A stretch of 64,000 nucleotides of DNA, from positions 62,001 through 126,000 of the forward strand of contig CAJZBQ010000005.1 of the NCBI GenBank assembly GCA_914767885.1, given 5' to 3'. This DNA is from Blepharisma stoltei. Lineage: Eukaryota > Ciliophora > Heterotrichea > Heterotrichida > Blepharismidae. Both the position numbers and the translations under genes were made by a program. A model generated the notes under the pieces. The model was not told the origin of the DNA, searched no databases, and worked only from the letters and a program-made list of their open reading frames with translations. Positions within the stretch are counted from its first letter, which is position 1, and every line of letters begins with the position of its first letter. This document shows positions 20,701-31,230 of this stretch, piece by piece.

Positions 20701-20767
20701 TAAATTTTGATTAATAAATCTATAAATTTTGAGATGATAATTTATATGAATACTTTTAATTAATTAG

Positions 20768-23700
20768 CTATAATAGACGCTCTTTAACTGCAGAGTAAAT
20801 AGCTTCTTGGTGGAGCTTAAAGTCCACACTATTTCCGTCACTGCTACAACTCATCCCTGGCCTTGAAACTAGTTCAATTGGCCCAATAAATAGCTTTCTA
20901 AGCTGAGGCTCAATATACCTGAACAGGCCTACATTTTCCGGCTCTTCTTGTACCCAAATTGCTTGTTTGGGGAACCCTCTTCTTTTTAGCTCATTATTAA
21001 GCTGATCAAATGGAAATGGGCTTAACTCTTCAATTAACAGGATAGAAATTTTATCATTTTGGAATTGCTGAAGTAAATCCAGGTAAATTTTACCATTGCA
21101 AATAAATAATTTCTCACTTCCTCCATTCAAATCATTAAAGAAAAATGGCTGAAACTTTGTTCCTGGGGCTAAGCTGTCTATTTCAGATATAGCAAATTTA
21201 TTTCTTAGGCCACTTTTAGGTGTCCCTAGTATACAAGGGATTCTAAATTTCCTATGTACTTGTTCTCTTAGCAAATGGAAGTAATTTGCTGGGATGACTG
21301 AATTTACAACTCTCATATTAAATTGTGTAGATTGGGTATTATTCACAAGCTCTAAAGCTCTTCCTATTCTCGCTGAAGAATGGTCAGGACCCATCCCTTC
21401 TTGTCCGTTTGGCAAAAGAACTACAATTCCATTCTGCCTTATTCATCTTGCCTCACCTCCAGCTATAAATAAATCAATCATTGGCTGTGCCATATTAGCA
21501 AAATCTCCAAACTGGGCTTCCCATAAAACTAAGTTATTTGGGTCATCCATAGAATATGGGTTAAGCTGATAAAACCTAAATAATCGCATAAAAAAATAAA
21601 TTTTCGCCATCAAATAGTCATTTTTTTCAGAAAAAATAATAGTCATAGAATATCCTACCTCAAATCCAAGCACTGCAAATTCAGATAATAAGCTGCTCAC
21701 AGCTCTGAACTTTCCAGGTTTTATGTCTTGGAAAGGAATATGCAGCTTTTCTGTTTCTTGGCAGTAAAACCCTGCATGTCTCTGAGAGAAAGTTCCTCTT
21801 ATAGTGTCTTCTCCACAGATCCTCACATTAAATCCTTCTTGAAGCAAACTTCCGATTGCCATTGCTTCAGCTGTAGCCCAATCGACTTTATTTTTAGCTA
21901 AATTTTCAAGTCTACCTGAGATGTGTCCTTTTGCGATTATTGGGTGAATTTTGAAGTCTTCAGGGACTTTTACGCTGAGTTCAGCAATTTCTTTGAGTTT
22001 TTGGGTGTCATAGCCACTTTCAATATGAGTTTTGTTGTGTAGAGGTGTCATGTTTTGCCATGAGCCTCTAAAAGAATCGATAACTCAATTGTTTTCGTAT
22101 TTTATGACATTTCCTTGAAGACTTTCTTCATATTCTTTTTGCAAATGGTCATCAAGTTGTTTTCTTATCTTATTATAGACAGCTTCTGTAAAAGTTCCTT
22201 CATTTATGAGCTCTTCAGCGTACAAAGCTGCAGCTTGCTTTATATTTTTGATGCTTTTATACATAAGTGGGTTAGTAAACGAAGGATTATCGAGTTCATT
22301 ATGCCCATATTTTCGATACCCAATCAAATCAACTACAAAGTCTTTTTTAAATTTATTTCTATATGATTTTACAGTCATTATGCAAATTCTATAAGCTAAT
22401 ATCTATTTAATAATAGATAGATTTATGAAAAATTTATAAAGAAATGGTATATATAAAATTCCCAGTTTACCCATTTTGCAAGCTTCCTCAGGGCTCAGTA
22501 CATTTACATGAACTATAGGCGCCCCAATAACTTTATAAACATCTGTGCAGTGTTTAGTCGACCGTAAATTCTCTTCACCAGTAGTGAAGCCAATTTGGTT
22601 ATTTAAAATCATATGCATAGTTCCATTGATACTAAAATCAGGCAGATTTGCCATTTGAGCTGCTTCATAAATGATTCCTTGTCCTGAAACAGCAGCATCC
22701 CCATGATATCATATACCTATTTACTATATCCTTCTGATTTTTCGTTCTCCTTATAAATAGTCTACCATCAGTTAGGATTTTGGTATTTATTGTGATTATC
22801 TATATATAAATTTACACAAAAGTTATATTTTCTCCTAATAACTCCCCATTTTTTTTTATTCACCACATCTCACCATAAATGTAAAGCTTCTTTTCCCGAG
22901 TCAATTTTTGACCTAGTTTTACCTATGGCCAGAGTCCCTCCAATCTCCAAATGTGCAGGCCTATGTATCATACTAATTTTCATCCCCTTGAATTCTTTTC
23001 TCTCAAAAGTTGTTGATATCATTTGTGATACGTCATCAGTAAAATAATAACAAGAATCGTTTAATTCTGGAGGCATTAAAGAATTGCCTTGGATATTCCA
23101 AAATACATTCCTCAATGGATAATTCATAAAGCTTGTAAGGAGAGCTAGCTTCCCTCTATGATGAAATGACAAAATAGCTGAAGACTGAGGATGCAAGTTA
23201 TATTGGGCTTCAATTATCGAAAAAGTCAACGGAATAAAAGATTCCATGCCTTCTCCTGAAAAACGCTTGTATGAGCTGAATTTTTTCTGCATAAACTCTT
23301 CAAATGAGTTGCACATCTGAAGCTGCCGAAAAATATTATTCTTTATTATAGAGCTAACACCTCAAGGATTTTTAAATAAATTAAATGATATAGCCCATTT
23401 CCGGCTATACCCGATCTTTGCCGGAAAACTCGGGGGGTTGTCTGTGCCACTTCAAGGTGACGAGTCAACTCCCCGAGCTGGCAAATCACTATATGGTGGC
23501 TATCTGCCAACTTGGGGAGTTAGCTCGTCACTCAAAATTGACACAGACAACTCCTCGAGTGTCCCGGTAAAGATTGGGTATAGCCCGATCTATAGCCGGG
23601 AACGGGCAATAAATGGCCTATTTAGGGATAATTTTTTGTGACGGATTAAGAGGAGTTGTCATGAAGGATTCGTAGTTAGTATTAAGCCAGTCTTTTTCTG

Positions 23701-23827
23701 CTTGAGTGAATACATGGTCAAATTCTGCTTTTACTGGGCCATTGTACAGATCTTTGCCTGGCCGCTGGTATTTTAGTGGGTTAATTTTTGAATCCTCAGA
23801 AAACTTCCTGCTCAAAAATCGCCACAT
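20768..23827 (-). CDS. DHTKD1: 2-oxo acid dehydrogenase E1, DHTKD1-like, paralogue 1 (four IESs)
   Basis: Thiamine-diphosphate E1 of the 2-oxoglutarate/2-oxoadipate dehydrogenase class. It decarboxylates the 2-oxo acid and passes the acyl group to the E2 lipoyl domain in mitochondria. Removal of four TA-bounded segments leaves 2430 bp, 809 aa, matching its neighbour (810 aa). The HGDAA..NNQIGFTT cofactor region, YRKYGHNE and the RHAGFYCQ region are present. TGA encodes Trp at several sites. LRSTKHCTD and SPEEA resemble DHTKD1 more than OGDH; substrate choice is inferred. Start ATG at 23827, stop TAG at 20768-20770. More diverged than paralogue 2. Confidence 0.8.
21557..21652. other. 96-bp TA-bounded IES, in frame and stop-free
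   Basis: On the minus strand the 10-bp direct repeat ATATTCTATG flanks it. Removing one repeat unit gives GYSMDDP, aligned with GYSLDDP in paralogue 2. Because it is 96 bp with no stop, an unexcised copy would add 32 residues without frame loss. Confidence 0.85.
22380..22454. other. 75-bp TA-bounded IES in DHTKD1-like 1
   Basis: AT-rich and with stops in the coding frame. Joining TTA (22454-22455) to TA at 22379-22380 restores a frame running into SYRNKFKKDF. The junction adds about 4 residues compared with paralogue 2, so the exact TA pair is less certain than for the other three. Confidence 0.6.
22714..22877. other. 164-bp TA-bounded IES in DHTKD1-like 1
   Basis: Joining TA 22876-22877 to TA 22712-22713 (minus strand) restores ALHLWYHGDAAV, the cofactor-binding HGDA motif. 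The Trp there is a TGA created by the junction. Contains CTCCCC-like sequence near one end. Confidence 0.85.
23336..23630. other. 295-bp palindromic TA-bounded IES in DHTKD1-like 1
   Basis: Contains imperfect inverted arms of about 115 bp (GGCTATACCCGATCTTTGCC against its complement) around a short centre near 23500. Removal at TA (23334-23335 with 23629-23630) gives SQKIIFRQLQM, aligned with SQKIQTLRLLQM of paralogue 2. Confidence 0.85.
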
Positions 23828-23920
23828 TTATTACCGACAGATTTTTATATTAAACAAAATTCTTTACTGGCTGGCTGACTGTATTTATAAATGAGACCAT
23901 TTATTTTCTAAAGATTCTTA

Positions 23921-26865
23921 TTAACTTTCATAAAAGTGGTTTCTAATAGACTGGAAAATAGCTTCCTGGTGGGCTTTAAAGTCGCCAGAATTTCCTTCAG
24001 AAGAGCAGCTTAATCCTATCCTAGAAATTAAATCAATCCCCCCAAAAAGTTTCCTCAGCTGAGGTTCAATATATCTGAAAACACCAGTGTTTTCAGGCTC
24101 TTCTTGGACAAAAATGGCTTTTTCTGGGAACCCTCGTCTGCTGAGTTCTGCATATAATTCATCATATGGGAAAGGAGACAATTCTTCTATCAATAAAATC
24201 GAAATTTTGTCCTGCTGGAACTGCTGTAAAAGCTCTACATAAATTTTCCCATTACAAATGAACAATTTGTCGCTTCTCCCACCGTTAATATCTTTAAAGA
24301 AAAATGGCTTAAAACTGGTCCCAGGGCCCATAGACTCTAAATCGGAATAAAGAAGTTTGCTTCTTAAGGCACTTTTAGGGGTCCCAAGGACTAATGGTCT
24401 TCTGAAGTCTTTTTTGACTTGTTCTCTTAATAGGTGGAAATAATTGGATGGGATAATACAGTTGGCGACTTGTAGGTTAAGCTGTGTGGCTTGAAGGTTG
24501 TTGACTAGTTCTAGAAATCGGCCGATTCTAGCTGAAGAGTGGTCAGGTCCTGCTCCTTCTTGGCCATTAGGAAGAAGAAGCACAAGTCCGCTTTGTCGGA
24601 GCCATTTGGCTTCACCTGAGGCTATATAAGTATCAATGATTGGCTGGGCCATATTAGCAAAATCTCCATATTGGGCTTCCCAGAGGACTAGATGTTTGGG
24701 ATCATCTAAAGAGTATCCATACTCAAATCCTAAGACTGCCAGCTCTGATAAAAAGCTGTTTACGACTGTAAATTTGCCTGGCTTTAGCTGTTCAAAAGGA
24801 ATGAATAGTTTTTCAGTTTCCTGGCAATAATACCCAGCATGTCTTTGAGAATAAGTGCCTCTTACCGTATCTTCTCCACAGATCCTCACATTATACCCTT
24901 CTTTTAGCAAGCTTCCAAACGCCATAGCTTCAGCTGTAGCCCAATCTACTTTTCCTTCTGCAAGATTTGCTTTTCTGTTCCCTATATGTCCCTTCACAAT
25001 CAGTGGGTGTACTTTTATATTTTCTGGGACATTTACAGTCATTTCTGCAATTTCCTTCAATTTTCCTACCTCAACGCCTGTTTCTATATGCCCTTTCTTA
25101 TGAAATGGAGAAATCCCAGCCCATTGGTCTTTAAAAGAATCCACCTTGATCCAACCTTTTTCGTCCTTTTCCAGCCCCTCAATATTGCTAGCTTCAAATT
25201 CTTTATTTAAATGCTCTTCCAGCTGCTTTTTCATTTTTTCATATACTTTTTCATTGATAACCCCTTCATTTATAAGCTGCTCTGCATAATTTGTGGCACA
25301 GCCTTTCATTTCTCCTCTGATTACTTTATACATCAGCGGATTTGTAAAGGCAGGCTCGTCTACTTCATTGTGCCCGTATTTACGATAGCCTATTAAGTCA
25401 ATGGCAAAATCATTTTTAAATAGTTTTCGGTACTCGACAGCTAATTGGGAAGCTTTTACGACCTCTTCAGGACTGTAGGCATTGACACGAAGAATTGGGG
25501 CTCCTATGATTTTGAAAATGTCGGTACAGTGTGGGCTGGATCTTCCTAAAGCTTCAGGGGTGGTAAAGCCGACTTGGTTATTTGCGACTATATGGATGCA
25601 GCCGTTTACAGAAAATCCTGGCAAATGAGCCATTTGGGTAGTCTCGTAGACAACGCCTTGGCCAGCTAAGGCAGCGTCACCGTGGATCCATAGGTGAAGG
25701 GCTTCTTTTCCGGAATCAATTTTGGCTTTGGTTTTTCCGAGACCGACAGCGCCTCCGATTTCTAACTCCCCCCCCCCCCTCCGTGAGCGAACAAAACCAT
25801 TAGAAAAATCGCCATTTTTTGACCAAAAACCCACCCTCCGTGAGTGAACAAAAATTTTTTTAATAGAAAAAATTTTAATGGAAAAAAATTTTGATATATA
25901 AGTGATAATTAGTATAATGAAATCTAGAGCTAATTCTGTTTAATTTTAAACAAATTGCGTTTTAAAACAACATAAATTTTGCAAATTAAATTAATATTTG
26001 CTTCCCAATTTTTGCAAATTAGGATTTTTTTAAATTTCGAAAAAAATATTTTTTTATAAAATTTATATATAAATTTTTTTAAAAAAAAAAATTAACCCCC
26101 CTCCGTGAGCGAACAAAATTTTTTTGTTCGCTCACGGGGGGGGGGGGGGAGTAAGTGTGAAGGGTTATGAAGCATGCTGATTCTTAGACCTTTGAGCTCT
26201 GGCCTTTCTGAAGTGACTGCAATGTGTGTGCTTATGTCATCAGTAAAGTAAAACTCTTTTTCATTTAATTGTTAGTTTATTTTAGCAGCACAACGGAGTC
26301 GTGCTTGGATTCTTATGATATTTATATATTGCGGCTCAATTAGCATCGAGCTAAATTGTCAAGCCTTCGACATTTATTTTTAAATATTTAATTGTAAAGG
26401 CAAAACTGAATTTCCTTTGATTTTCCAGAATAAATTCCTAATAGGATAATTCATAATGCTAGTCAAGACAGCTAGCTTTCCTCTATGCGCAATTGACATT
26501 ATTACGTTTGAGTTTGGCTCAGACCCATGCTGAGATTCAAGGACTGAATAAATAGATGGGACCAAGGCTTCTAGGCCTTCTCCAGAATACCGCTTATAAG
26601 TGCTGAATTTTTTGTGTACAAAGCGTTCAAAGCTCTCTGCCATCTGAAGAAGACGTAAAGTCTGGATTTTTTGTGAAGCTTTAAAAGGAGACTCCATAAG
26701 GTTTTCATAATTAGAAATCAGCCATTCTTTTTCCTCAGAACTACGGACATGGTCAAACTCTACTTGTATAGGGCCACCATAGGCGCTGTGTCCTGGATTA
26801 GGGTATTGGAGTGGATTTGTTTTGGGATGTTCTGTGGAAAACCGTCTAATTACATATCTCCACAT
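23921..26865 (-). CDS. DHTKD1: 2-oxo acid dehydrogenase E1, DHTKD1-like, paralogue 2 (two insertions)
   Basis: 810 aa after removal of a 123-bp IES (26273-26395) and a 389-bp MITE unit (25766-26154); both junctions keep family residues (LQLNEKEFYF and NPSHLEIGGAV). It starts MWRYVIRRFST, a basic N-terminus that could be a mitochondrial presequence. IHGDAALAGQG and NNQVGFTT form the ThDP region. GRSSPHCTD and SPEEVVKA followed by YRKYGHNEVDEP resemble DHTKD1 (2-oxoadipate dehydrogenase) more than OGDH. The C-terminal LIEELSPFP and YIEPQLRKL regions are complete. Lies 93 bp downstream of paralogue 1's start on the same strand. Confidence 0.85.
25766..26151. mobile_element. MITE family 1, full-length, in DHTKD1-like 2
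   Basis: 386 bp between TAA duplications (25763-25765, 26152-26154); unit 389 bp. Ends are CTCCCCCC..CCTCCGTGAGCGAAC and its complement. One end is a perfect hairpin GTGAGCGAACAAA..TTTGTTCGCTCAC, and the other has two spaced GTGAGYGAACAAA copies. The core is AT-rich and non-coding. Excision of one unit restores His-Leu-Glu-Ile. Confidence 0.95.
26273..26395. other. 123-bp IES with 10-bp direct repeats in DHTKD1-like 2
   Basis: Flanked by ATTTAATTGT (26263-26272 and 26386-26395), with a TA inside the repeat. Removal gives Pro-Leu-Gln-Leu-Asn-Glu-Lys-Glu in frame. The interior includes AGCAGCACAACGGAGTCG, GC-richer than the ends. Confidence 0.85.
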
Positions 26866-27169
26866 ATTTTATATGTAATTACCTAACTCCCTATTATAAA
26901 ACATTTTTCAAAAAAATAAGATATACATAATTTGCATAAAGAAATATTTTGGCTGATTGCTATTAGTAAAGGATGCATATAATCATTAGGGTTTTTTATT
27001 ATTTATCAGGTATATAGGATTTTTATTTCGATTTACTTTTTAAAATTTTTAACTTAAGAAAATCAGTAATGGCTGGCTGGTTTCTAAAAATTTTGAGAAA
27101 TTTTAATAGACTAAATAGGGGCGAGAGTAAGAAGAATTATATGAGATAATATTGTAATAAAAATGCTAA

Positions 27170-27342
27170 CTCCCTCTTCTGTGAGCGAGCAAGACTATTG
27201 GAAAAATATATTTTAAATATAAAGAATTTTTTTCTAATATTAAAATGATAATTCTCAAACTTTAAACATTTGCATTATGAAAATAAATTAAACGAATTTT
27301 GGCAAAATTGGAAAAAATTCTAATAACCCCTGAAGGAGGGAT
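27170..27342. mobile_element. MITE family 1 remnant, intergenic
   Basis: Begins CTCCCTCTTCTGTGAGCGAG after TAA (27167-27169) and ends CTGAAGGAGGGAT before TAA (27343-27345). Strongly shortened. The rest of the 26866-27365 gap is AT-rich with nothing else recognisable. Confidence 0.55.
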
Positions 27343-27365
27343 TAAAAGTAGCTTTACTGATACTT

Positions 27366-27776
27366 ATGGCTTGTATTTGCGAAGGGAAAGAGCCTAATGA
27401 GAATGGGAAATTGAAAAGAGAAGAATCTTGTATGACCCTTATTGAGCACATGCCTAAGATGGACAGGAAGAGATTTGAAGAAACTGTAAGCCTTCGCCCA
27501 GATTTAAGAAAACGTGAGCTTCAAGAAAAACTCCTAGAAAAAGCTTTCAATTATTGTATGACACGAATTTCAGACAGCCAAATCAAAGAAATTCTAGAAT
27601 TTCGCCCTAAAAAGTTCAGAAATTTTTTCGAGCTCGTCCCACTTGAAGTTGAAAATATAAATAATCCTGAAGATTTAGCATTGGATCCAGACTGGAATAC
27701 AATGAAAAAAGAAATCAGAAGTAGATTAAAAAGGAATAGGGGAAAGCGCTTTACAAATCTCCCTAATGATCTTTAA
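27366..27776 (+). CDS. Unknown small protein (136 aa)
   Basis: Open from ATG 27366 to TAA 27774-27776 without needing TGA readthrough. Charged and probably helical: a Cys-containing start (MACICEG), two RxDLRKRELQEK-type stretches and a basic C-terminus. No family recognised. It is on the plus strand between two minus-strand genes, with an AT-rich flank on each side. Confidence 0.5.
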   Translation: MACICEGKEPNENGKLKREESCMTLIEHMPKMDRKRFEETVSLRPDLRKRELQEKLLEKAFNYCMTRISDSQIKEILEFRPKKFRNFFELVPLEVENINNPEDLALDPDWNTMKKEIRSRLKRNRGKRFTNLPNDL

Positions 27777-27915
27777 CTTAACATTCTATTATTTATCTTT
27801 AATTATACTTGAAGGTTTCCTTTTTTGCCATTTAAAATTCCTTTTATTATCTATATTTCAATAAATTTTATTAGGCTTACTTATCATTATATTTTTCTAT
27901 TATTCTATATTTCAA

Positions 27916-30900
27916 TTAAGCCCTAGCAAAGTTAAACTCAGCAATGTTGTCTTCTTGCAATTCCTCTTCTTCTGCGTAGTCTTCATCTTCTACCAGTGTT
28001 TTTTGATGTGTCATCACATTGGCTTGTTCTTCTTCGTACTCGTCGAGCTGCACCCATTTGCTTCCTAGCCTTGGCGGTCTTACTTTTTTCTTTTCCAGCT
28101 CTTCCCAGTCAATTCCTTTAAAGAAAATATGACTTTTTGCCTGAGTCATTGTCGGTCTTTTTGTAGGGTCTTTGTTCATTAATTTTCTCATTAAGTCTTG
28201 AGCTTCAGGCTTCACTACTTTTGGGAACTGCAATAAGCCTCTTTTGATATTCCTGAAGAGTTCTTTTATATTATCTGAATAAAAAGGTGGCATTCCTGTT
28301 AAAAATTCATATAAAATTGCCCCGATACCATAGACGTCAGCTGATTTTTCTGAGCCTGTTTTACTACACCCTCCCCATAAATTTGGGGAAAAAATCCTGT
28401 TTGAATTTAAAGCGGTTAATTTATTAAATTTTATTTGATAATTTTGTTTTAAAAAATTAAAATAATATAAATTGAGCACAATATTTTTAATTTTAATTCA
28501 TTTTTAATTAAGAATTAATTCAAATTAGTGTGCAAATAATATTCTACTCAAATTTTTCTATTAAATTATTAGGCAAAACTGATTTTATAAATCTGGTTTT
28601 ACCTATAGAAATCTCATGCTATAAATAAATTAAAGGAGGTTAAAGTACTCAAAAATGAAAATTTTATTCCAATTTAAAAGGGGAGTAAGCATTTCTGGGG
28701 CTAGATAAGCAGGTGAGCCACAAAAGGACATGGCAGGGTTAAGTGGGTTGACGTTCTAATATATATTAAAATGGTGTAGCGAACCAACCCACCCTCTTAA
28801 TTTCTGTAGTTAAAACTCCACAGGGTGTGCAGGGACCTTAAGGAAGGGATGAGTGCGTTCGTAGGTATATCTGTCAGATTTTTTTTGGTGTAGCGGGATG
28901 TCATTATAGCTGGCCGCATGCTTTACTCCAATGCCAAACATTCGCCTCAGAGAGGAATGGAGCCCAGAGTTATAAAGGGATCTCCCAGCAGAGCCAGCGG
29001 TATGTTTCCTAGCGTAAAACCAGAATTACTGATTTCAATTATGGCCAAGAGTAGACCAGAAAATTCAACCATTTTGACTTTTTCATTGTGGGCAATCTCT
29101 TTTAGAGCTGCACGTTGGAAAAACTCATCCAGCTACCAAGAAGCAAGTGTCGCCCTTGTCTGCCAGGCGCATCCTTTATGAGATCGTGTACGAACTGGCG
29201 AGATGGTAAAGGCGTGCTACGGGTGGAGGGTATCCTTCAGGAATTACAATGAGCTTCTCTCTAAGTCGAATAAACGTAAACAGGTTGACGTTTTCTTTAG
29301 CAAGTCCAAAATCAGCAAGCCTAATATGTCCAGCACGGTCAATTAGAATATTTTCTGGTTTTAAGTCTCTATATACAATATCTAGAGAATGCAAGTACTC
29401 TACCGCTAAAATAGTTTCCGCTATATAAAATCGTGCCACGCTTTCTGCAAATCTACTTCTTTCTGATAAATGAGTCATCAGATCTCCATTTGGGCGGTGC
29501 TTTCATCTATCTTTTTAATATTTTATTAATAAAATGTTCCAAAGTTTTCCTCAAACAAATTTGCTTACAAAAACACTTTAAAATTCCTAGTAAATGCCTC
29601 CAAAAATTATAAAAAATTTAGATCAAAAAAAATTAAAATAAAAAAATATATACCGATTTGGACAATATTCCAAAACCATATACAAATGTTTTGGTGTCTG
29701 AAACGCATAGTCCATCGTGATAATAAAAGGGTGGCTTAAATATCTCAAAATTTTGCATTCCCCAACTGCATATTTCAGCTGCTTATGCTTCACTAAAAAC
29801 TGCTTATTAAGCTGCTTAAGTGCATACACATGCTTTGTATCATTTTTAATGACTTTATAGACTTTCCCAAAGCTTCCGCTTCCCAGCTCTTCTAGTGTAG
29901 TAAAACTTTTGAAGTTAATTATTTCATTTGTCGAGCTTGACGAAAAAAGCATATCTTCCCTGGGGCCTAATTCTTCAGTGGTTTGGCCATTTTGGTCTTC
30001 ATCTTTCATTCCGATTTTGTGCTGCTGGCAATAGTCAATCCCGTCCTGGATTCTTCTGATCCACATATTGGTTAAGTCTTCCATAAGAGTGTAAAACTTA
30101 AAATTGCCTGTTTTTGAATGGATAATAAAACAAACAGCGTCTTTATTCCCGTATTGGAGACCTTTGGACACCCTAATGTCCCAAATATCGAGCAGCCTCA
30201 TTCTATGAGAAGGCTCTTCATTTTTAATAAAATTGTCTTTGTCCATATACACACTAAGATACCCTTGATCTATATCTAGCGACAATAAAACCTGTCTATC
30301 ATGAATTTGTGTGCTTCCTGTATAGAAGACTTCTCCATTAAACGACGTCATTTCTCCTCTGTGCTCCCCCCTTACCTTTTGCAGCTCTCTTTCTCCCATA
30401 TATTTCGGTATTATTTCAAAAATTTCATGAGTCGACGCCACCATTAGTGGGATGGCCCTATTGTTGTCTTCAATAGTCATACTTGCATTATTTTCTAATA
30501 AAAGCTGCACAATGGGTGCATGGCCTTTTCTGCAAGCTTGGTGTAATGCTGTACCTTTTGTCGCGGTCATTTTATTTATCTGGATTCTTGGGTGTTTAAG
30601 TAAAGCTCTTACACATTCAGCATGGCCATGATAAGAAGCTAAAATTAGCGGGGTTCAGTTGTCTAAGGTTTCTCTATTACAATTAGCCCCTCTCGCTACA
30701 AAGAGCTGGGCTATGTTAGAATGCCCAAGCTGACATGCGAAATGTAAGCCAGTCCAGCCATCAGCGTTTGGGGTGCTTAATAAGTCTTCTTCTTCATCCA
30801 TGACATTTCCAGCTTCCTCACGGTCGTATTCTCCTATAAGCTGAAGTAAGCCTGATAAGCTGCCGTCCATGATTTTTGCAATGAGGAGTCCAAGCCAATC

Positions 30901-31230
30901 TTTGCTTGGAGCTGGCTCTTGTTGATCTTTGAGACCACGCTTGTTTTTGATTCGCTCCCTGGCTGCGAGTTCTTCTTCTCGTTCTGGTCGAATTATATCG
31001 ACTAATAGGCGGCTTGATTCGTTTATGTCGTAGGACAAAATAGTGTTATCGTCTGATAGCAAAATTTCGTGACCTTCTTTGAGTTGGATTAGGCGAAGTA
31101 AGTTTGGTGGCTGATTAAGCATAGGGGAAAGGATTGACTTGACGTGTTGGACACTGTGCTCTGATAGGCAGTCAATTTGGAGGGTGTTTTCTGCAGCTTC
31201 TAAGTCTAATACTTTGAAGGTTAGTTGCAT
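27916..31230 (-). CDS. AGC-type protein kinase with N-terminal ubiquitin-like, ankyrin and PH domains
   Basis: 762 aa after removal of three insertions (28367-28687, 28756-29292, 29494-29661). The N-terminus (1-80) looks like a ubiquitin-like fold. Ankyrin repeats follow ([13 protein letters not shown], then a TGA-encoded Trp in [14 protein letters not shown]). A PH-like region contains [11 protein letters not shown] and ends WIRRIQDGI. The catalytic domain has [34 protein letters not shown] and APEML, so an active AGC kinase is expected. It ends in an acidic tail. The order suggests membrane or scaffold recruitment; substrate unknown. ATG at 31230; stop TAA at 27916-27918. Confidence 0.85.
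28367..28687. mobile_element. MITE-like family 2 IES in kinase gene
   Basis: 321 bp, TA-bounded (28365-28366, 28686-28687), with ends CACCCTCCCC and AAAAGGGGAG. Removal joins APEML to [13 protein letters not shown], the activation-segment to helix-F region. Its GGATTTTTTCC and AGAATTAATT segments are shared with the element at 37.99 kb. Confidence 0.85.
28756..29292 (+). mobile_element. SINE-like element in kinase coding sequence
   Basis: Flanked by GGTTGACGTT (28746-28755 and 29283-29292). One unit is 537 bp, and removal gives [22 protein letters not shown] in frame. It starts ATATTAAAATGGTGTAGCG, like the 10.2- and 33.8-kb SINEs. No TA is present in the direct repeat, so this is not a typical TA-bounded IES. 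Confidence 0.8.
29494..29661. other. 168-bp insertion in kinase hinge with CCAAAT repeats
   Basis: On the minus strand CCAAAT flanks it on both sides (29656-29661 and 29488-29493). Precise removal gives [12 protein letters not shown], the exact length of an AGC kinase hinge. A TA-bounded alternative is also in frame but would add 9 residues. The boundary choice is therefore open. Confidence 0.65.

Noticed and set aside
1-20760. CRISPR array or satellite
   Set aside because: The periodicity is that of whole diverged genes of about 1.4-2 kb, not short identical repeats with spacers.
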